Made by a program: the position numbers and the translations under genes
In this document: piece after piece, positions 7,580 to 16,162 of the stretch
Position numbering within the stretch: position 1 is the first letter of the stretch
Layout: each line of letters starts with the position of its first letter
The notes under the pieces: model-generated
Database searches by the model: none
What the model saw: the letters and a program-made list of their open reading frames with translations, nothing else
Told to the model about the DNA's origin: nothing
Assembly (NCBI GenBank): GCA_025931135.1
Contig: JAICNR010000004.1
Span: 1-41,066, forward strand
DNA length: 41,066 nucleotides
Origin: Gemmatimonadota bacterium
Lineage (GTDB): Bacteria; Gemmatimonadota; Gemmatimonadetes; JACCXV01; JAHWKZ01
Reading direction: 5' to 3'

Positions 7580-8890
7580 GTGCGAACTCCTTCGTTCCTC
7601 GTCGCTCTCCTTGCGGCAGCCGTGACGGCGCTCGCCCAGGAGCCGTCCATCGACCTGGCCGAAGCGAGTCGCGCGTTCGAGTCCGCGAAATCCGCGAGTG
7701 ATTTGGACGCCGGCCGGCTGTGGGACACGGAGATATACGGCCCCGTCTTCCTGGTCGATCCCCAGACCCGCTTCGTCGCCGCCGACCGGTCGGATCCAGG
7801 AGGGGTACTGACCGCGCGCGACGGCGTCTGGACGGGAACGCTCCCGCAGTCGATCAACCCCGCGAACACGGCGATCGAATGGGCAGGTCTCGAGTGGACG
7901 ATGGTCCTCTGGCCGCCGCCGACGATCCCGCATGCGCGGAACCGGCTTCTCCTCCACGAGATGTTCCATCGTGTCCAGGACAAGATCGGGCTGCCGGCGA
8001 ACAACCCGCTGAACGCGCATCTCGACACGCGGGATGGCCGGATCTGGATGCGGCTCGAGATGCGGGCGCTCGCCGAGGCGCTGTCACATGGCGGAGAGGC
8101 GCGGCGCTCGGCGATTCGCGACGCGCTCGACTTCCGCGCGCTCCGTCGCGGGCTGTTCCCGGGTGCAGCCGCGGACGAGGATGGGCTCGAGCGGAACGAA
8201 GGGATGGCGGAGTATACCGGGCTCGTCCTGGGCGGGCTTCCGACCGCCGCGCTGGCGCATCGCGCCGCCGTGGGGCTCGAGCAGCAGGAGGCCCGCGAAA
8301 CGTTCTCGCGGAGTTTCGCCTACGCGACTGGACCCGCCTACGGCGTGCTCCTGGACGCGTCGGGGAGGTCCTGGCGCGAGGCACTCGTCGGCGGGGCGAC
8401 GCTGACAGAGCTCCTGGAAGCGTCTTATGCGCCCGAGGTGTCGCGGGTCCCGGCGGAAGGCCGGGTCGCGGGATACAACGGCGAGCGCGTGATCGCGATC
8501 GAGACGGCACGCGACGAGGCGCGGCTGGCCCGCGAGGCGGAGCTCCGGGAACGTTTCGTAGACGGGCCGCTCCTACTCATGGTTCCGGGCTCGGAGTTCT
8601 CGTTCTCGTTCGATCCGAATGACGCCTTCAACCTGGCGGGGATCGGGACCGTCTATGGCACAACGCGGGTGGTCGACGGCTGGGGCGTGCTCGAGGTCGA
8701 GTCCGGTGGCGGGCTCTTCCGCCGGAACGAGGAGGGCATGATCACGGGCGTCGCCGTGCCGGTCCCCTCCGGCGCCGCGACCCCGCCGACGGCAGGGGGC
8801 GGCTGGAGGCTCGAGCTGGCGCCGGGTTGGGAGATCGTCCCCGGAGACCGCGCGGGGGACTGGGTCGTCCGCGCCACCACCACTCCTTGA
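7580..8890 (+). CDS. Secreted HExxH-type putative metallopeptidase
   Basis: A 436-residue protein starting at GTG 7580, with a signal peptide at residues 1-19 ending before QEPS. LLLHEMFHR contains a zinc-peptidase HExxH motif (His126, Glu127, His130). About 80 residues on, NEGMAEYTG offers Glu207 or Glu211 as a third, gluzincin-type metal ligand. The C-terminal ~100 residues are strand-rich (FSFDPNDAFNLAGIGTVYG). I do not recognise a named peptidase family, so peptidase activity is inferred from the motif, spacing and secretion. Its stop overlaps the following GNAT gene by one base. Confidence 0.82.
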   Translation: MRTPSFLVALLAAAVTALAQEPSIDLAEASRAFESAKSASDLDAGRLWDTEIYGPVFLVDPQTRFVAADRSDPGGVLTARDGVWTGTLPQSINPANTAIEWAGLEWTMVLWPPPTIPHARNRLLLHEMFHRVQDKIGLPANNPLNAHLDTRDGRIWMRLEMRALAEALSHGGEARRSAIRDALDFRALRRGLFPGAAADEDGLERNEGMAEYTGLVLGGLPTAALAHRAAVGLEQQEARETFSRSFAYATGPAYGVLLDASGRSWREALVGGATLTELLEASYAPEVSRVPAEGRVAGYNGERVIAIETARDEARLAREAELRERFVDGPLLLMVPGSEFSFSFDPNDAFNLAGIGTVYGTTRVVDGWGVLEVESGGGLFRRNEEGMITGVAVPVPSGAATPPTAGGGWRLELAPGWEIVPGDRAGDWVVRATTTP

Positions 8891-9354
8891 TGCCGGACCG
8901 GGGGGCCACCGTAACGCTCCGGGAGGTGACGAAGGAGAATCTGCGCGATGTCCTCCTGTTGAAGGTGGCGCCCGACCAGGAGCGGTTCGTCGCCTCGAAC
9001 TCGATCTCGATCGCGCAGGCCCACTTCCATCCCGAGATCGCGTGGTTCCGGGCGATCTACGCCGACGACACGGCGGTCGGGTTCCTCATGCTGCACGACG
9101 AGCCTGGCACTGCCACGTACTACCTGTGGCGATTCATGGTCGACCACCGGTTCCAGAAGCTGGGCTACGGCCGGCGCGCGCTCGAGCTCCTGGTCAACCA
9201 CGTCCGCTCCCGCCCGGGAGCGACCGCGCTCACCCTCAGTCACGTCCCCGGCGACGGCGATCCGTCACCCTTCTACGAGCGGCTGGGGTTCGCGCATACG
9301 GGCGAAGAGGACGACGGCGAGCTCGTGATGCGGCTGGATCTCACGCCCGCATAG
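8890..9354 (+). CDS. GNAT N-acetyltransferase, diamine/SpeG-like
   Basis: A 154-residue single-domain acetyltransferase. It opens with VTLREVTKENLRDVLLL, and WRFMVDHRFQKLGYGRRALELL contains the acetyl-CoA pyrophosphate-binding R/Q-x-x-G-x-G/A loop. PSPFYERLGF is the usual C-terminal motif. The order of motifs, including YYLWRFMVD and a terminal ELVMRLDL, resembles the spermine/spermidine and diamine acetyltransferase branch (PaiA/SpeG/BltD). It starts on the last base of the peptidase stop codon (TGATG); an earlier ATG at 8827 would lie inside the peptidase gene. Confidence 0.9.
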   Translation: MPDRGATVTLREVTKENLRDVLLLKVAPDQERFVASNSISIAQAHFHPEIAWFRAIYADDTAVGFLMLHDEPGTATYYLWRFMVDHRFQKLGYGRRALELLVNHVRSRPGATALTLSHVPGDGDPSPFYERLGFAHTGEEDDGELVMRLDLTPA

Positions 9355-9358
9355 CCGC

Positions 9359-9390
9359 CGACCGCTTTCCGCAGAAATCGCTGGCGGTCG
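9359..9390. terminator. Inverted repeat between convergent genes
   Basis: CGACCGC (9359-9365) and GCGGTCG (9384-9390) can pair as a 7-base stem with an 18-base loop, exactly in the 40-base gap where the GNAT gene and the glycosyltransferase gene converge. The loop is long and there is no T-tract, so this is only a weak candidate for a bidirectional terminator. Confidence 0.3.
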
Positions 9391-9394
9391 CTCG

Positions 9395-10654
9395 TCAGCC
9401 GCGGACCGCAGTCGCGATCTCCTCGCACGCCGCCGAAACCCCGTCCTCCTCCCGCACGATGCGGGAGACCTCCCCCGCCCGGGCGGCGCAAACGGGGTCG
9501 TCGAGGAGCTCCTCGAGCGCAGCGGCCGCGCGAGCGGCGCGGTAGCGACCAGAGCTCAATACGCGGGCCACTCCCAGCCGGGCCGCGCGTCGCGCGTTGT
9601 CGGGCTGGTCGTGAGACCAGGGAACCACGAGCATCGGCCGGCCGGACCGGAGGCCCTCCGCCAGCGTGCCGATCCCCCCGTGATGGACAATGGCGGCGGC
9701 GCGTGGGAACAGTGCACGATGGGGAGCGCGGGCGATCGCGATCGCGTCGTCATGGAGCGAGGGGGAGATGCGGTTCACCCCCTCGTCCCCGACCAGGAGG
9801 ACCGCCCGTCGCCCCAGCCGGCGGGCAGCCGCGAGGCTCTCGTCGTAGAACCGACCCGCGACGTTCACCGCCGAGGAGCCCAGCGTGAAGACGACGGGAG
9901 GGGGGCCGGCGACGAGAAAGGCTTCGAGCCGGCGCGCGTCCGGCTCGTCCTCGGAAGGCGCGTCGCGGAACGCGAAGCCCGTCACCCGCGTGCTCTTGGG
10001 CCAGTCGGGTTGAGGGTCGGCGAGGACGCGGGAGAAGAGCGCGAGCGTGCGCAGCGGTGAATGCTGACCTTCCTGGAGAGGGTCGCCGCCCGGCGGCAGT
10101 CCGAGCTCCTCCCGGAGCTGCCGCACCGGTCTGGTCCACGAGCGCGTGACGGAGCGCATCGTACGGACCACGAGCGACACGACACCCGGGATCCCGTACA
10201 GCCGCCAAGCGTGGGGCAGCGGACCGAGCACGGGAAAGTCGTGTCGCGAGAAGAAGGACAGGGGCGCGAGCACGGTCGAGATCCAGGGCAGGCCGCGCTC
10301 CGCGGCGACGATCGGCGCCGCGAGCGAGAGCGGGTGGGAGACGATAGCGTCCGCGTCGCTCGCGGCCGCGAACGTGTCCGCGTGGGATTCCCGCAGAGCG
10401 GGCAGGACCATCTCCCGCAGGACGACAGCCGGTCCCCACCGAGGGTGCATCGCGCGCGCGAAGAGCTCCTTGTCCTCGGGATGGGCGTCCGGCCGGACCG
10501 GACGGAACGCGAGGCCCTCGCTCTCGACGTCGGCGCGCCAGTACTCGTGGGTGGCGACCACTGGCTCGTGCCCGCGCGCCGCGAGGCCGCCGGCGATCGC
10601 GAGGTAGGGGTTCAGGTCGCCGCGAGTGCCGAAGGTCGTCAGGAGGATTCGCAT
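9395..10654 (-). CDS. MGT-type glycosyltransferase (GT1, GT-B fold), copy 1
   Basis: A 419-residue GT-B glycosyltransferase. The N-terminal MRILLTTFGTRGDLNPYLA is the acceptor-domain start seen in UDP-glucosyl/rhamnosyl transferases and sterol glucosyltransferases. The C-terminal donor-binding region has VVFTLGSSA, HHGGIGTLAEGL and PWSHDQPDNA, including the HGGxGT motif. It probably moves a hexose from a nucleotide sugar to a small hydrophobic acceptor. The start at 10654 is chosen because the next upstream ATG adds 21 residues with no family similarity. A second copy lies at 16163-17425; the two are clearly paralogues, with well over half of residues identical by eye. Confidence 0.92.
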   Translation of the reverse strand: MRILLTTFGTRGDLNPYLAIAGGLAARGHEPVVATHEYWRADVESEGLAFRPVRPDAHPEDKELFARAMHPRWGPAVVLREMVLPALRESHADTFAAASDADAIVSHPLSLAAPIVAAERGLPWISTVLAPLSFFSRHDFPVLGPLPHAWRLYGIPGVVSLVVRTMRSVTRSWTRPVRQLREELGLPPGGDPLQEGQHSPLRTLALFSRVLADPQPDWPKSTRVTGFAFRDAPSEDEPDARRLEAFLVAGPPPVVFTLGSSAVNVAGRFYDESLAAARRLGRRAVLLVGDEGVNRISPSLHDDAIAIARAPHRALFPRAAAIVHHGGIGTLAEGLRSGRPMLVVPWSHDQPDNARRAARLGVARVLSSGRYRAARAAAALEELLDDPVCAARAGEVSRIVREEDGVSAACEEIATAVRG

Positions 10655-10715
10655 GGAAACGGGATGTACCCTTCCGATGTGCGCCGGATCCTCCGGCCAC
10701 GCTAGGTTGTTCTCC

Positions 10716-10862
10716 ATGAACCGGCGCTGCGCGGCGTACTACCTCGGCGACCTCGGTGCGGACGGACCCTCTCCCGAGGAGATCGTGGCGCGGTTCGCTG
10801 TGGCTGGAAGCGGCGAGTGGCCGACGGCCACCGGCGCAAGAGCCAGGGAGACACGGCCATGA
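10716..10862 (+). CDS. Possible 48-codon leader ORF upstream of the hybrid kinase
   Basis: A short open frame in the 204-base gap between the divergent glycosyltransferase and kinase genes. It begins MNRRCAAYYLGDLGADG, contains a short helix-like PSPEEIVARFAV, and its TGA overlaps the kinase ATG by four bases (ATGA), a layout typical of translational coupling. There is no good ribosome binding site before its ATG and no recognised domain. It may be a leader peptide, or simply a chance open frame in GC-rich DNA. Confidence 0.3.
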   Translation: MNRRCAAYYLGDLGADGPSPEEIVARFAVAGSGEWPTATGARARETRP

Positions 10863-13800
10863 CGATCGCCAAGCGCCTGATCCTCTTGCTCGGCGTGCCT
10901 CTCGTAGTGCTCATCGGGTTGGGCATCTACACGCACCGGCAGCTCGATCGGATCGAGGAGCGAAGCCGCTTCGTCGCGGAGTCGCGCATCGATGCACTCG
11001 CCACGATCGCGAACCTTTCCCGACAGTTCGAAGAGCTTCGCGTGGAAGCGCGAGAGTACCTCCTCTCCGACGACGAGGAACGCGCGCAGATCCGCGCGCG
11101 GTTCGACGATGGGGAGCGTGAGTTGACTGCTCTCCTGCGGTTGTATGCAGACAGCCTGGTCGTGAGTGATCAGGGGCGACGCCTTCTGGGGGAGTTCCAG
11201 ACCCAGAGCGCGGAGTGGCTGATCGACGCGAAGCGGGTGATGAGCCTCGTCGACGAAGGCCGGGGCGAGGAAGCGCTCGCGCTCGCGGGGGGCCAGATGG
11301 AGCTCGGCATGCGGCTCAGCGCAGCCTCGGGCGAGTGGATCCTCAACAACGAGGAGTTGGCGGAGCGGGCGGGGCAGGACGTGACGCGAGCCATCGAGAC
11401 TTTCAGGACGCGAATGATGCTCGTCACCGCAGCGGCGGTCCTGCTGGCCGGTATCCTGGGCTACTTGACGGTCCGCCGGATCGTCGTGCCGATCCGCGGC
11501 CTCCGGTCCTCGGTGGAGACGATCGCGTCGGGCGACTACCGGACCGAGGTCCCGTTCATGCACGCCACAGATGAGGCGGGCGCTCTGGCGCGATCCATCG
11601 ACGTGTTGAAGCGCGGCGCGGAGGAAATGGACGACCAACGCTGGGTAAAGTCTCAGGTGTCCGCCATCACCGGGGACTTGCAGGGGGCGACCTCCTTCGC
11701 GGACTTCGGCGAGCGCTTGTTGTCCGGTCTCGTGCCTCTGATCGGCGGGGGGGTGGCGAGCTTCTACGTGTTCGACGAGTCGACTCACCGTCTCCGGAAG
11801 AGCGCGACGTACGGACTGCCCGCCGATGCCGCGGCCGATGAAGTCGGACTCGGCGAAGGGCTGATCGGCCAATGTGCGCGGGATCGCCGCCCGGTCACCC
11901 TGTCGGGACTGCCGCCGGATTACTTGCTGATCGGATCGAGCGTCGGGACGGCGACTCCCACTTTCGCGAAAGCGTGGCCTGTCCTGCTCCAGGACTCGCT
12001 CCTCGGAGTATGCGAGCTCGCATCCTTCCAGGCGTTCGGTTCGCGGAGCGAGGCGTTGCTCGAGCAGCTCCTGCCGGTCACGGCGATGAGCCTGGAGGTC
12101 TTGCAGCGCAACCTGCGACTCGAAGATACCGAACGATTCTTCCGCAGCGTGCTCGAGCTCGCTCCCGACGGCCTCATGGTGGTCGACGAGCAGGGCGTTA
12201 TCCAGGTGGCGAACGTGCAGTGCGAGGCGCTCTTCGGCTATACCCAGGCGGAGCTCATCGGCCGTTCTGTCGAGACGCTCGTGCCGGAGGACGTGCGAGC
12301 GGGGCATGCGGCGCTACGCGAGGCGTTCAATCGGAACCCGTCCACACGCTCGATGGGAGCGGGTCGGGAGCTCCAGGGCCAGCGCAAGGACGGCACTCTG
12401 TTCGCCATCGAGATCGGGCTGAGCCCGTTGCCGGGGCGGAACGGGAGCCGCGCCCAGACCGCGGTCTCCATTCGGGACATCACCGAGCGCAAGCAGGCCG
12501 AGGCCGAGCTCAAGCGCACGAACTTCCTGGCCGACAGCGCGCTGGATCTCACGAAGTCGGGATACTGGCACGTGCCGCTCGACGGGTCGGGCTGGTACAA
12601 CTCGTCCGCTCGCAGCATCGCCATCTTCGGGGACGAGCCGAACCCCGAGATGCGATACACCCTGGACCACTGGTCCGCTCACGTGTTTGCGGGCGACGAG
12701 GCGGCGGCGAAGACGACGATGGAGAACTTCGCCGCGGCGGTGGCAGGGACGATTCCGCGGTACGACTCGACGTACGCCTACAAACGCCCCGTCGACGGCG
12801 AGGTCGTCTGGCTCCACGCGTTGGGCCACGTGATCAAGGACGAGGATGGGACGCCGACGGACATGTACGGGGTCGTCCAGGACGTCACAGATTTCAAGGA
12901 GCTGGAACGGGAGCTCCTAGGGGCGCGCGACACGGCGGAAGCCGCCACTCAAATGAAGTCGATGTTCCTCGCGAACATGAGCCACGAGATCCGCACGCCG
13001 ATGAACGCCGTCATCGGCCTCTCGCACCTGGCTCTCAAGACCCAGCTGAGCCACAAGCAGCGCGACTACGTGACCAAGATCCACAGCGCCGGTACGTCAC
13101 TGCTTGCGATCATCAACGACATCCTCGACTACTCGAAGATCGAGGCGGGCAAGCTCGAGATCGAGGCGACGACTTTCCGGCTCGACGACGTCATCGCGTC
13201 GGTCACCACGCTCACAGGTCAGAAGGCGAACGAGCGTGGGCTCGAGTTCCTCGCGCGCGTCTCGCCCGGCATACCGCAAGTGCTCATCGGGGACCCGATC
13301 CGACTAGGACAGATTCTTACCAACCTGGTGAACAACGCGATCAAGTTCACCGAGCGAGGCGAAGTTCACGTCACCGCCGAGGTCCTGGAGAAGACCGACC
13401 AGAAGTGCAAGCTGAGGTTCTCGGTCCGCGACACCGGCGTAGGCATGACGCGGGAGCAGGCCGATCGGCTGTTCCAGCCGTTCATGCAGGCCGACATGTC
13501 GACCACGCGCCGCTACGGCGGAACCGGCCTGGGTCTCAGCATCAGCCGGCGGCTGGTCGAACTGATGGAGGGCGAGATCTGGCTTGAAAGCGAGCTCGGC
13601 GCGGGGAGCACCTTCACGTTCACCGTCTGGCTGGGAGTCGCTGAGGATAAGGCGTCCCGCAAGGTGGTCCCCGAGAAGCTGGCGAGCCTGCGCGCTCTCA
13701 TCGTGGACGACAACGCCGCCGCCCGGGAGATCCTCGAAGACATGCTCGAAGGGGTTGTGAAACAGGCGGACGTCGTGGCCTCGGGTGCCGAGGCGATCGC

Positions 13801-15151
13801 CGCGCTCCGAGACAACGCCGCGGACGACCCCTATGACGTCGTGTTCATGGATTGGCGCATGCCCGGGATGGATGGGCTGGAGGCAGTCCGCATCATCAAG
13901 CAGGAGCCGAGGATCGAGCCCAAGCCGGCGATCGTCATGGTCACGGCGTTCGGACGGGAGGACGTGCGCGAGGAGGCGGAACGCCTGGAGCTCGATGGAT
14001 TCCTGCTCAAGCCGCTCACGAAGTCGATGATCGTGGATGCGCTGGTCAGCGTGTTCGCCGATTCGGCCGAACAGGCAGCCGCGGTCGACATGGCGAACGA
14101 GCAAGGAATCGACCTGTCTGGTATGCGCGTGCTCGTGGTCGAGGATAACGAGATCAATCAGCAGATCGCGGTGGAGCTCATCGAGGGCGTAGGCGCGTCG
14201 GTGACCGTAGCGGACAACGGAAAGCTGGCCCTCGACATCCTGATGGAAGGCCCGACCCCGACCCCGTTCGAGGCCGTGCTCATGGACCTGCAGATGCCCG
14301 TGATGGACGGTTTCCAGGCGACGGAGGCGATCCGGGCCGACCCGCGGTTCGCCTCTCTCCCCATCGTGGCCCTGACTGCGCACGCGACAATGGAAGAGAG
14401 GCAGCGGTGCATCGCCGCGGGCATGAACGATCACGTGGCGAAACCGATCGACCCCGGCTTGCTCTACGAGACGCTCGGCCGTTTCCACCACGGGACGACG
14501 CCCGTCGCGCGTCCCGAGGTGAGCGCGCGCGCACACGACGGAGTCCCGAACGTCGAGGGGCTCGACACCGCGGCCGGCCTCAGCCGGGTCGCGGGCAACG
14601 AGCGGCTCTATCTGAAGCTCCTCCGCCAGTTCGTGGACCAGCAAGCCGAAGCGGTGACGGAGATTCGCGCGCTTCTCCAGGAGCGTCGCACGGAGGACGC
14701 GGAGCGGCTCGCGCACACGTTAAAGGGGGTTTCCGCGACCCTGGGCGTGAAGGACGTTCCTGAAGTGGCCGAGACGGCCGAGCGAGCGATCAAGGATCGC
14801 GCTCCGAGCGGGGAGATCGATGTCGCGCTGGAGAAGGTCGAAGCCGCCCTAGGCCTCGCGGTGACACGGCTGCGGGACGCCCTCGCCGTGTTCGCACCTG
14901 ACGCCGTGACGACGAGCGCGGCGGTAGATCCCGCACAGACGCGCGCGGCCGTGGCCGAATTGACGAGCCTGCTGGCGGACTTCGACGCGGGCGCCATCGA
15001 GTTCGTCGAGGGTCACGCCGCCGTCTTGCGGCCGCTTTTCGCGGCCGACGCCTGGAGTCAATTCCTCAAGCAGGTCCAGGCGTTCGCCTTCCCGGACGCG
15101 TTGGCGATGCTCGAGGCCACCGATCGCGGCCAGGGATCGACGAAAGCCTGA
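10859..15151 (+). CDS. Hybrid sensor histidine kinase with two receivers and HPt
   Basis: A 1430-residue membrane phosphorelay protein. Order: membrane segment (~6-26), extracytoplasmic helical sensor (~27-185), second membrane segment (~187-207), HAMP (~208-260), GAF (~270-415), two PAS domains (~420-545, ~550-680), HisKA with phosphoacceptor His709 in MSHEIRTPM, HATPase (~805-925, with DTGVGM and GGTGLGLSI), receiver 1 (Asp998), receiver 2 (Asp1143 in VLMDLQMPVMDG), and an HPt domain with His1286 in HTLKGVSATLG. All relay residues are present. The start at 10859 has AGGGAG nine bases upstream; an ATG at 10817 is also in frame. The BarA/ArcB-like layout suggests phosphate ends on a separate receiver. 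The next gene, three bases on, encodes one. Confidence 0.95.
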   Translation: MTIAKRLILLLGVPLVVLIGLGIYTHRQLDRIEERSRFVAESRIDALATIANLSRQFEELRVEAREYLLSDDEERAQIRARFDDGERELTALLRLYADSLVVSDQGRRLLGEFQTQSAEWLIDAKRVMSLVDEGRGEEALALAGGQMELGMRLSAASGEWILNNEELAERAGQDVTRAIETFRTRMMLVTAAAVLLAGILGYLTVRRIVVPIRGLRSSVETIASGDYRTEVPFMHATDEAGALARSIDVLKRGAEEMDDQRWVKSQVSAITGDLQGATSFADFGERLLSGLVPLIGGGVASFYVFDESTHRLRKSATYGLPADAAADEVGLGEGLIGQCARDRRPVTLSGLPPDYLLIGSSVGTATPTFAKAWPVLLQDSLLGVCELASFQAFGSRSEALLEQLLPVTAMSLEVLQRNLRLEDTERFFRSVLELAPDGLMVVDEQGVIQVANVQCEALFGYTQAELIGRSVETLVPEDVRAGHAALREAFNRNPSTRSMGAGRELQGQRKDGTLFAIEIGLSPLPGRNGSRAQTAVSIRDITERKQAEAELKRTNFLADSALDLTKSGYWHVPLDGSGWYNSSARSIAIFGDEPNPEMRYTLDHWSAHVFAGDEAAAKTTMENFAAAVAGTIPRYDSTYAYKRPVDGEVVWLHALGHVIKDEDGTPTDMYGVVQDVTDFKELERELLGARDTAEAATQMKSMFLANMSHEIRTPMNAVIGLSHLALKTQLSHKQRDYVTKIHSAGTSLLAIINDILDYSKIEAGKLEIEATTFRLDDVIASVTTLTGQKANERGLEFLARVSPGIPQVLIGDPIRLGQILTNLVNNAIKFTERGEVHVTAEVLEKTDQKCKLRFSVRDTGVGMTREQADRLFQPFMQADMSTTRRYGGTGLGLSISRRLVELMEGEIWLESELGAGSTFTFTVWLGVAEDKASRKVVPEKLASLRALIVDDNAAAREILEDMLEGVVKQADVVASGAEAIAALRDNAADDPYDVVFMDWRMPGMDGLEAVRIIKQEPRIEPKPAIVMVTAFGREDVREEAERLELDGFLLKPLTKSMIVDALVSVFADSAEQAAAVDMANEQGIDLSGMRVLVVEDNEINQQIAVELIEGVGASVTVADNGKLALDILMEGPTPTPFEAVLMDLQMPVMDGFQATEAIRADPRFASLPIVALTAHATMEERQRCIAAGMNDHVAKPIDPGLLYETLGRFHHGTTPVARPEVSARAHDGVPNVEGLDTAAGLSRVAGNERLYLKLLRQFVDQQAEAVTEIRALLQERRTEDAERLAHTLKGVSATLGVKDVPEVAETAERAIKDRAPSGEIDVALEKVEAALGLAVTRLRDALAVFAPDAVTTSAAVDPAQTRAAVAELTSLLADFDAGAIEFVEGHAAVLRPLFAADAWSQFLKQVQAFAFPDALAMLEATDRGQGSTKA

Positions 15152-15154
15152 GCG

Positions 15155-16159
15155 ATGACGTCGCGAATCCTGCTCATCGACGACACCCCGGCCACCATCG
15201 AAGCGATCGCCGCCACCTTGCGGCAGGAGGGCTATAAGGTCAGCGTCGCGACCAGCGGTGAGCAGGGGCTGGACGTTCTCGAGCGCTTTCGCCCGGACCT
15301 GATCCTCCTCGACGTGATGATGCCCGGGATGGACGGTTTCGAAACCTGCGCCCGGATCAAGGCGGCCCCCGAGTGGGCAGAGATCCCGGTGGTCTTCCTC
15401 ACGGCCAGGGGCGATCCGGACGACATCGTCCATGGCTTCGAGGCGGGCGCGGTGGATTACGTGTCGAAGCCTTTCAATGCGCACGAGTTGCTCGCGCGTG
15501 TGAGAACCCATCTGACGCTCGACCAGCTCTATCGCGAGAATCAACGTCTCCTGCTCAACGTGCTGCCCGCGCCGATCGCCGAGAAGCTGAAGAAACAGAC
15601 CGGTATCATCGCCGACCGATACGATGACGTATCGGTTCTCTTCGGGGACCTCGTGGGGTTCACACCGCTCTCGGCGACGTTATCCCCGACCGACCTGCTG
15701 GAGCTCCTGAACCGTGTGTTCTCCGGATTCGACCTGCTGGCCAGCCAACGGGGTCTCGAGAAGATCAAGACCATCGGAGACGCCTACATGGTCGCGGGCG
15801 GCCTTCCCGAGCCACGGCCCGGTCACCTCGCGCTGATGGCCGAGCTCGCCCTGGACATGCAGGCCAGCATGGCACCGTTCAAGGCGAAGTACGACGGTCT
15901 CAGCCTGCGCATCGGGCTCCACGTCGGCAGCGCCATCGCCGGGGTCATCGGGATACGCAAGTTCATCTACGACGTCTGGGGCGATACCGTGAACACGGCC
16001 AGCCGATTGGAGTCCCACGGCATCCCGGGCCGCGTCCAGGTCAGCGACACGGTGTACGAGCGGCTCCGGACTCGCTTCGATTTCGAGCCGCGCGGGGTCG
16101 TGGATCTGAAGGGGAAGGGCCCGATGATGACCTACCTGCTAATCGGAGCGCGGGGTTAG
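15155..16159 (+). CDS. Receiver domain-class III adenylate cyclase fusion
   Basis: A 334-residue response regulator whose output is a nucleotide cyclase. The receiver (residues ~1-120) has the acid pair Asp9/Asp10, phosphoacceptor Asp53 in LLDVMMPGMDG and the KPFN lysine. A helical linker leads to the cyclase domain (~150-330). Metal ligands are Asp165 in FGDLVGFT and Asp209 in IGDAYM. Lys205 (KIKTIGD) and Asp273 (YDVWGDTVN) match the adenine-specifying pair of adenylate cyclases, and Asn280 and Arg284 complete the transition-state set. I therefore predict cAMP rather than cGMP as product. It starts three bases after the hybrid kinase and is probably its phosphorelay target. Confidence 0.94.
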   Translation: MTSRILLIDDTPATIEAIAATLRQEGYKVSVATSGEQGLDVLERFRPDLILLDVMMPGMDGFETCARIKAAPEWAEIPVVFLTARGDPDDIVHGFEAGAVDYVSKPFNAHELLARVRTHLTLDQLYRENQRLLLNVLPAPIAEKLKKQTGIIADRYDDVSVLFGDLVGFTPLSATLSPTDLLELLNRVFSGFDLLASQRGLEKIKTIGDAYMVAGGLPEPRPGHLALMAELALDMQASMAPFKAKYDGLSLRIGLHVGSAIAGVIGIRKFIYDVWGDTVNTASRLESHGIPGRVQVSDTVYERLRTRFDFEPRGVVDLKGKGPMMTYLLIGARG

Positions 16160-16162
16160 TGT

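Noticed and set aside
13304-14716. A 470-codon minus-strand frame opposite the hybrid kinase
   Set aside because: The kinase frame on the plus strand has continuous, correctly ordered domains here. The antisense product is His/Arg-rich with no domain.
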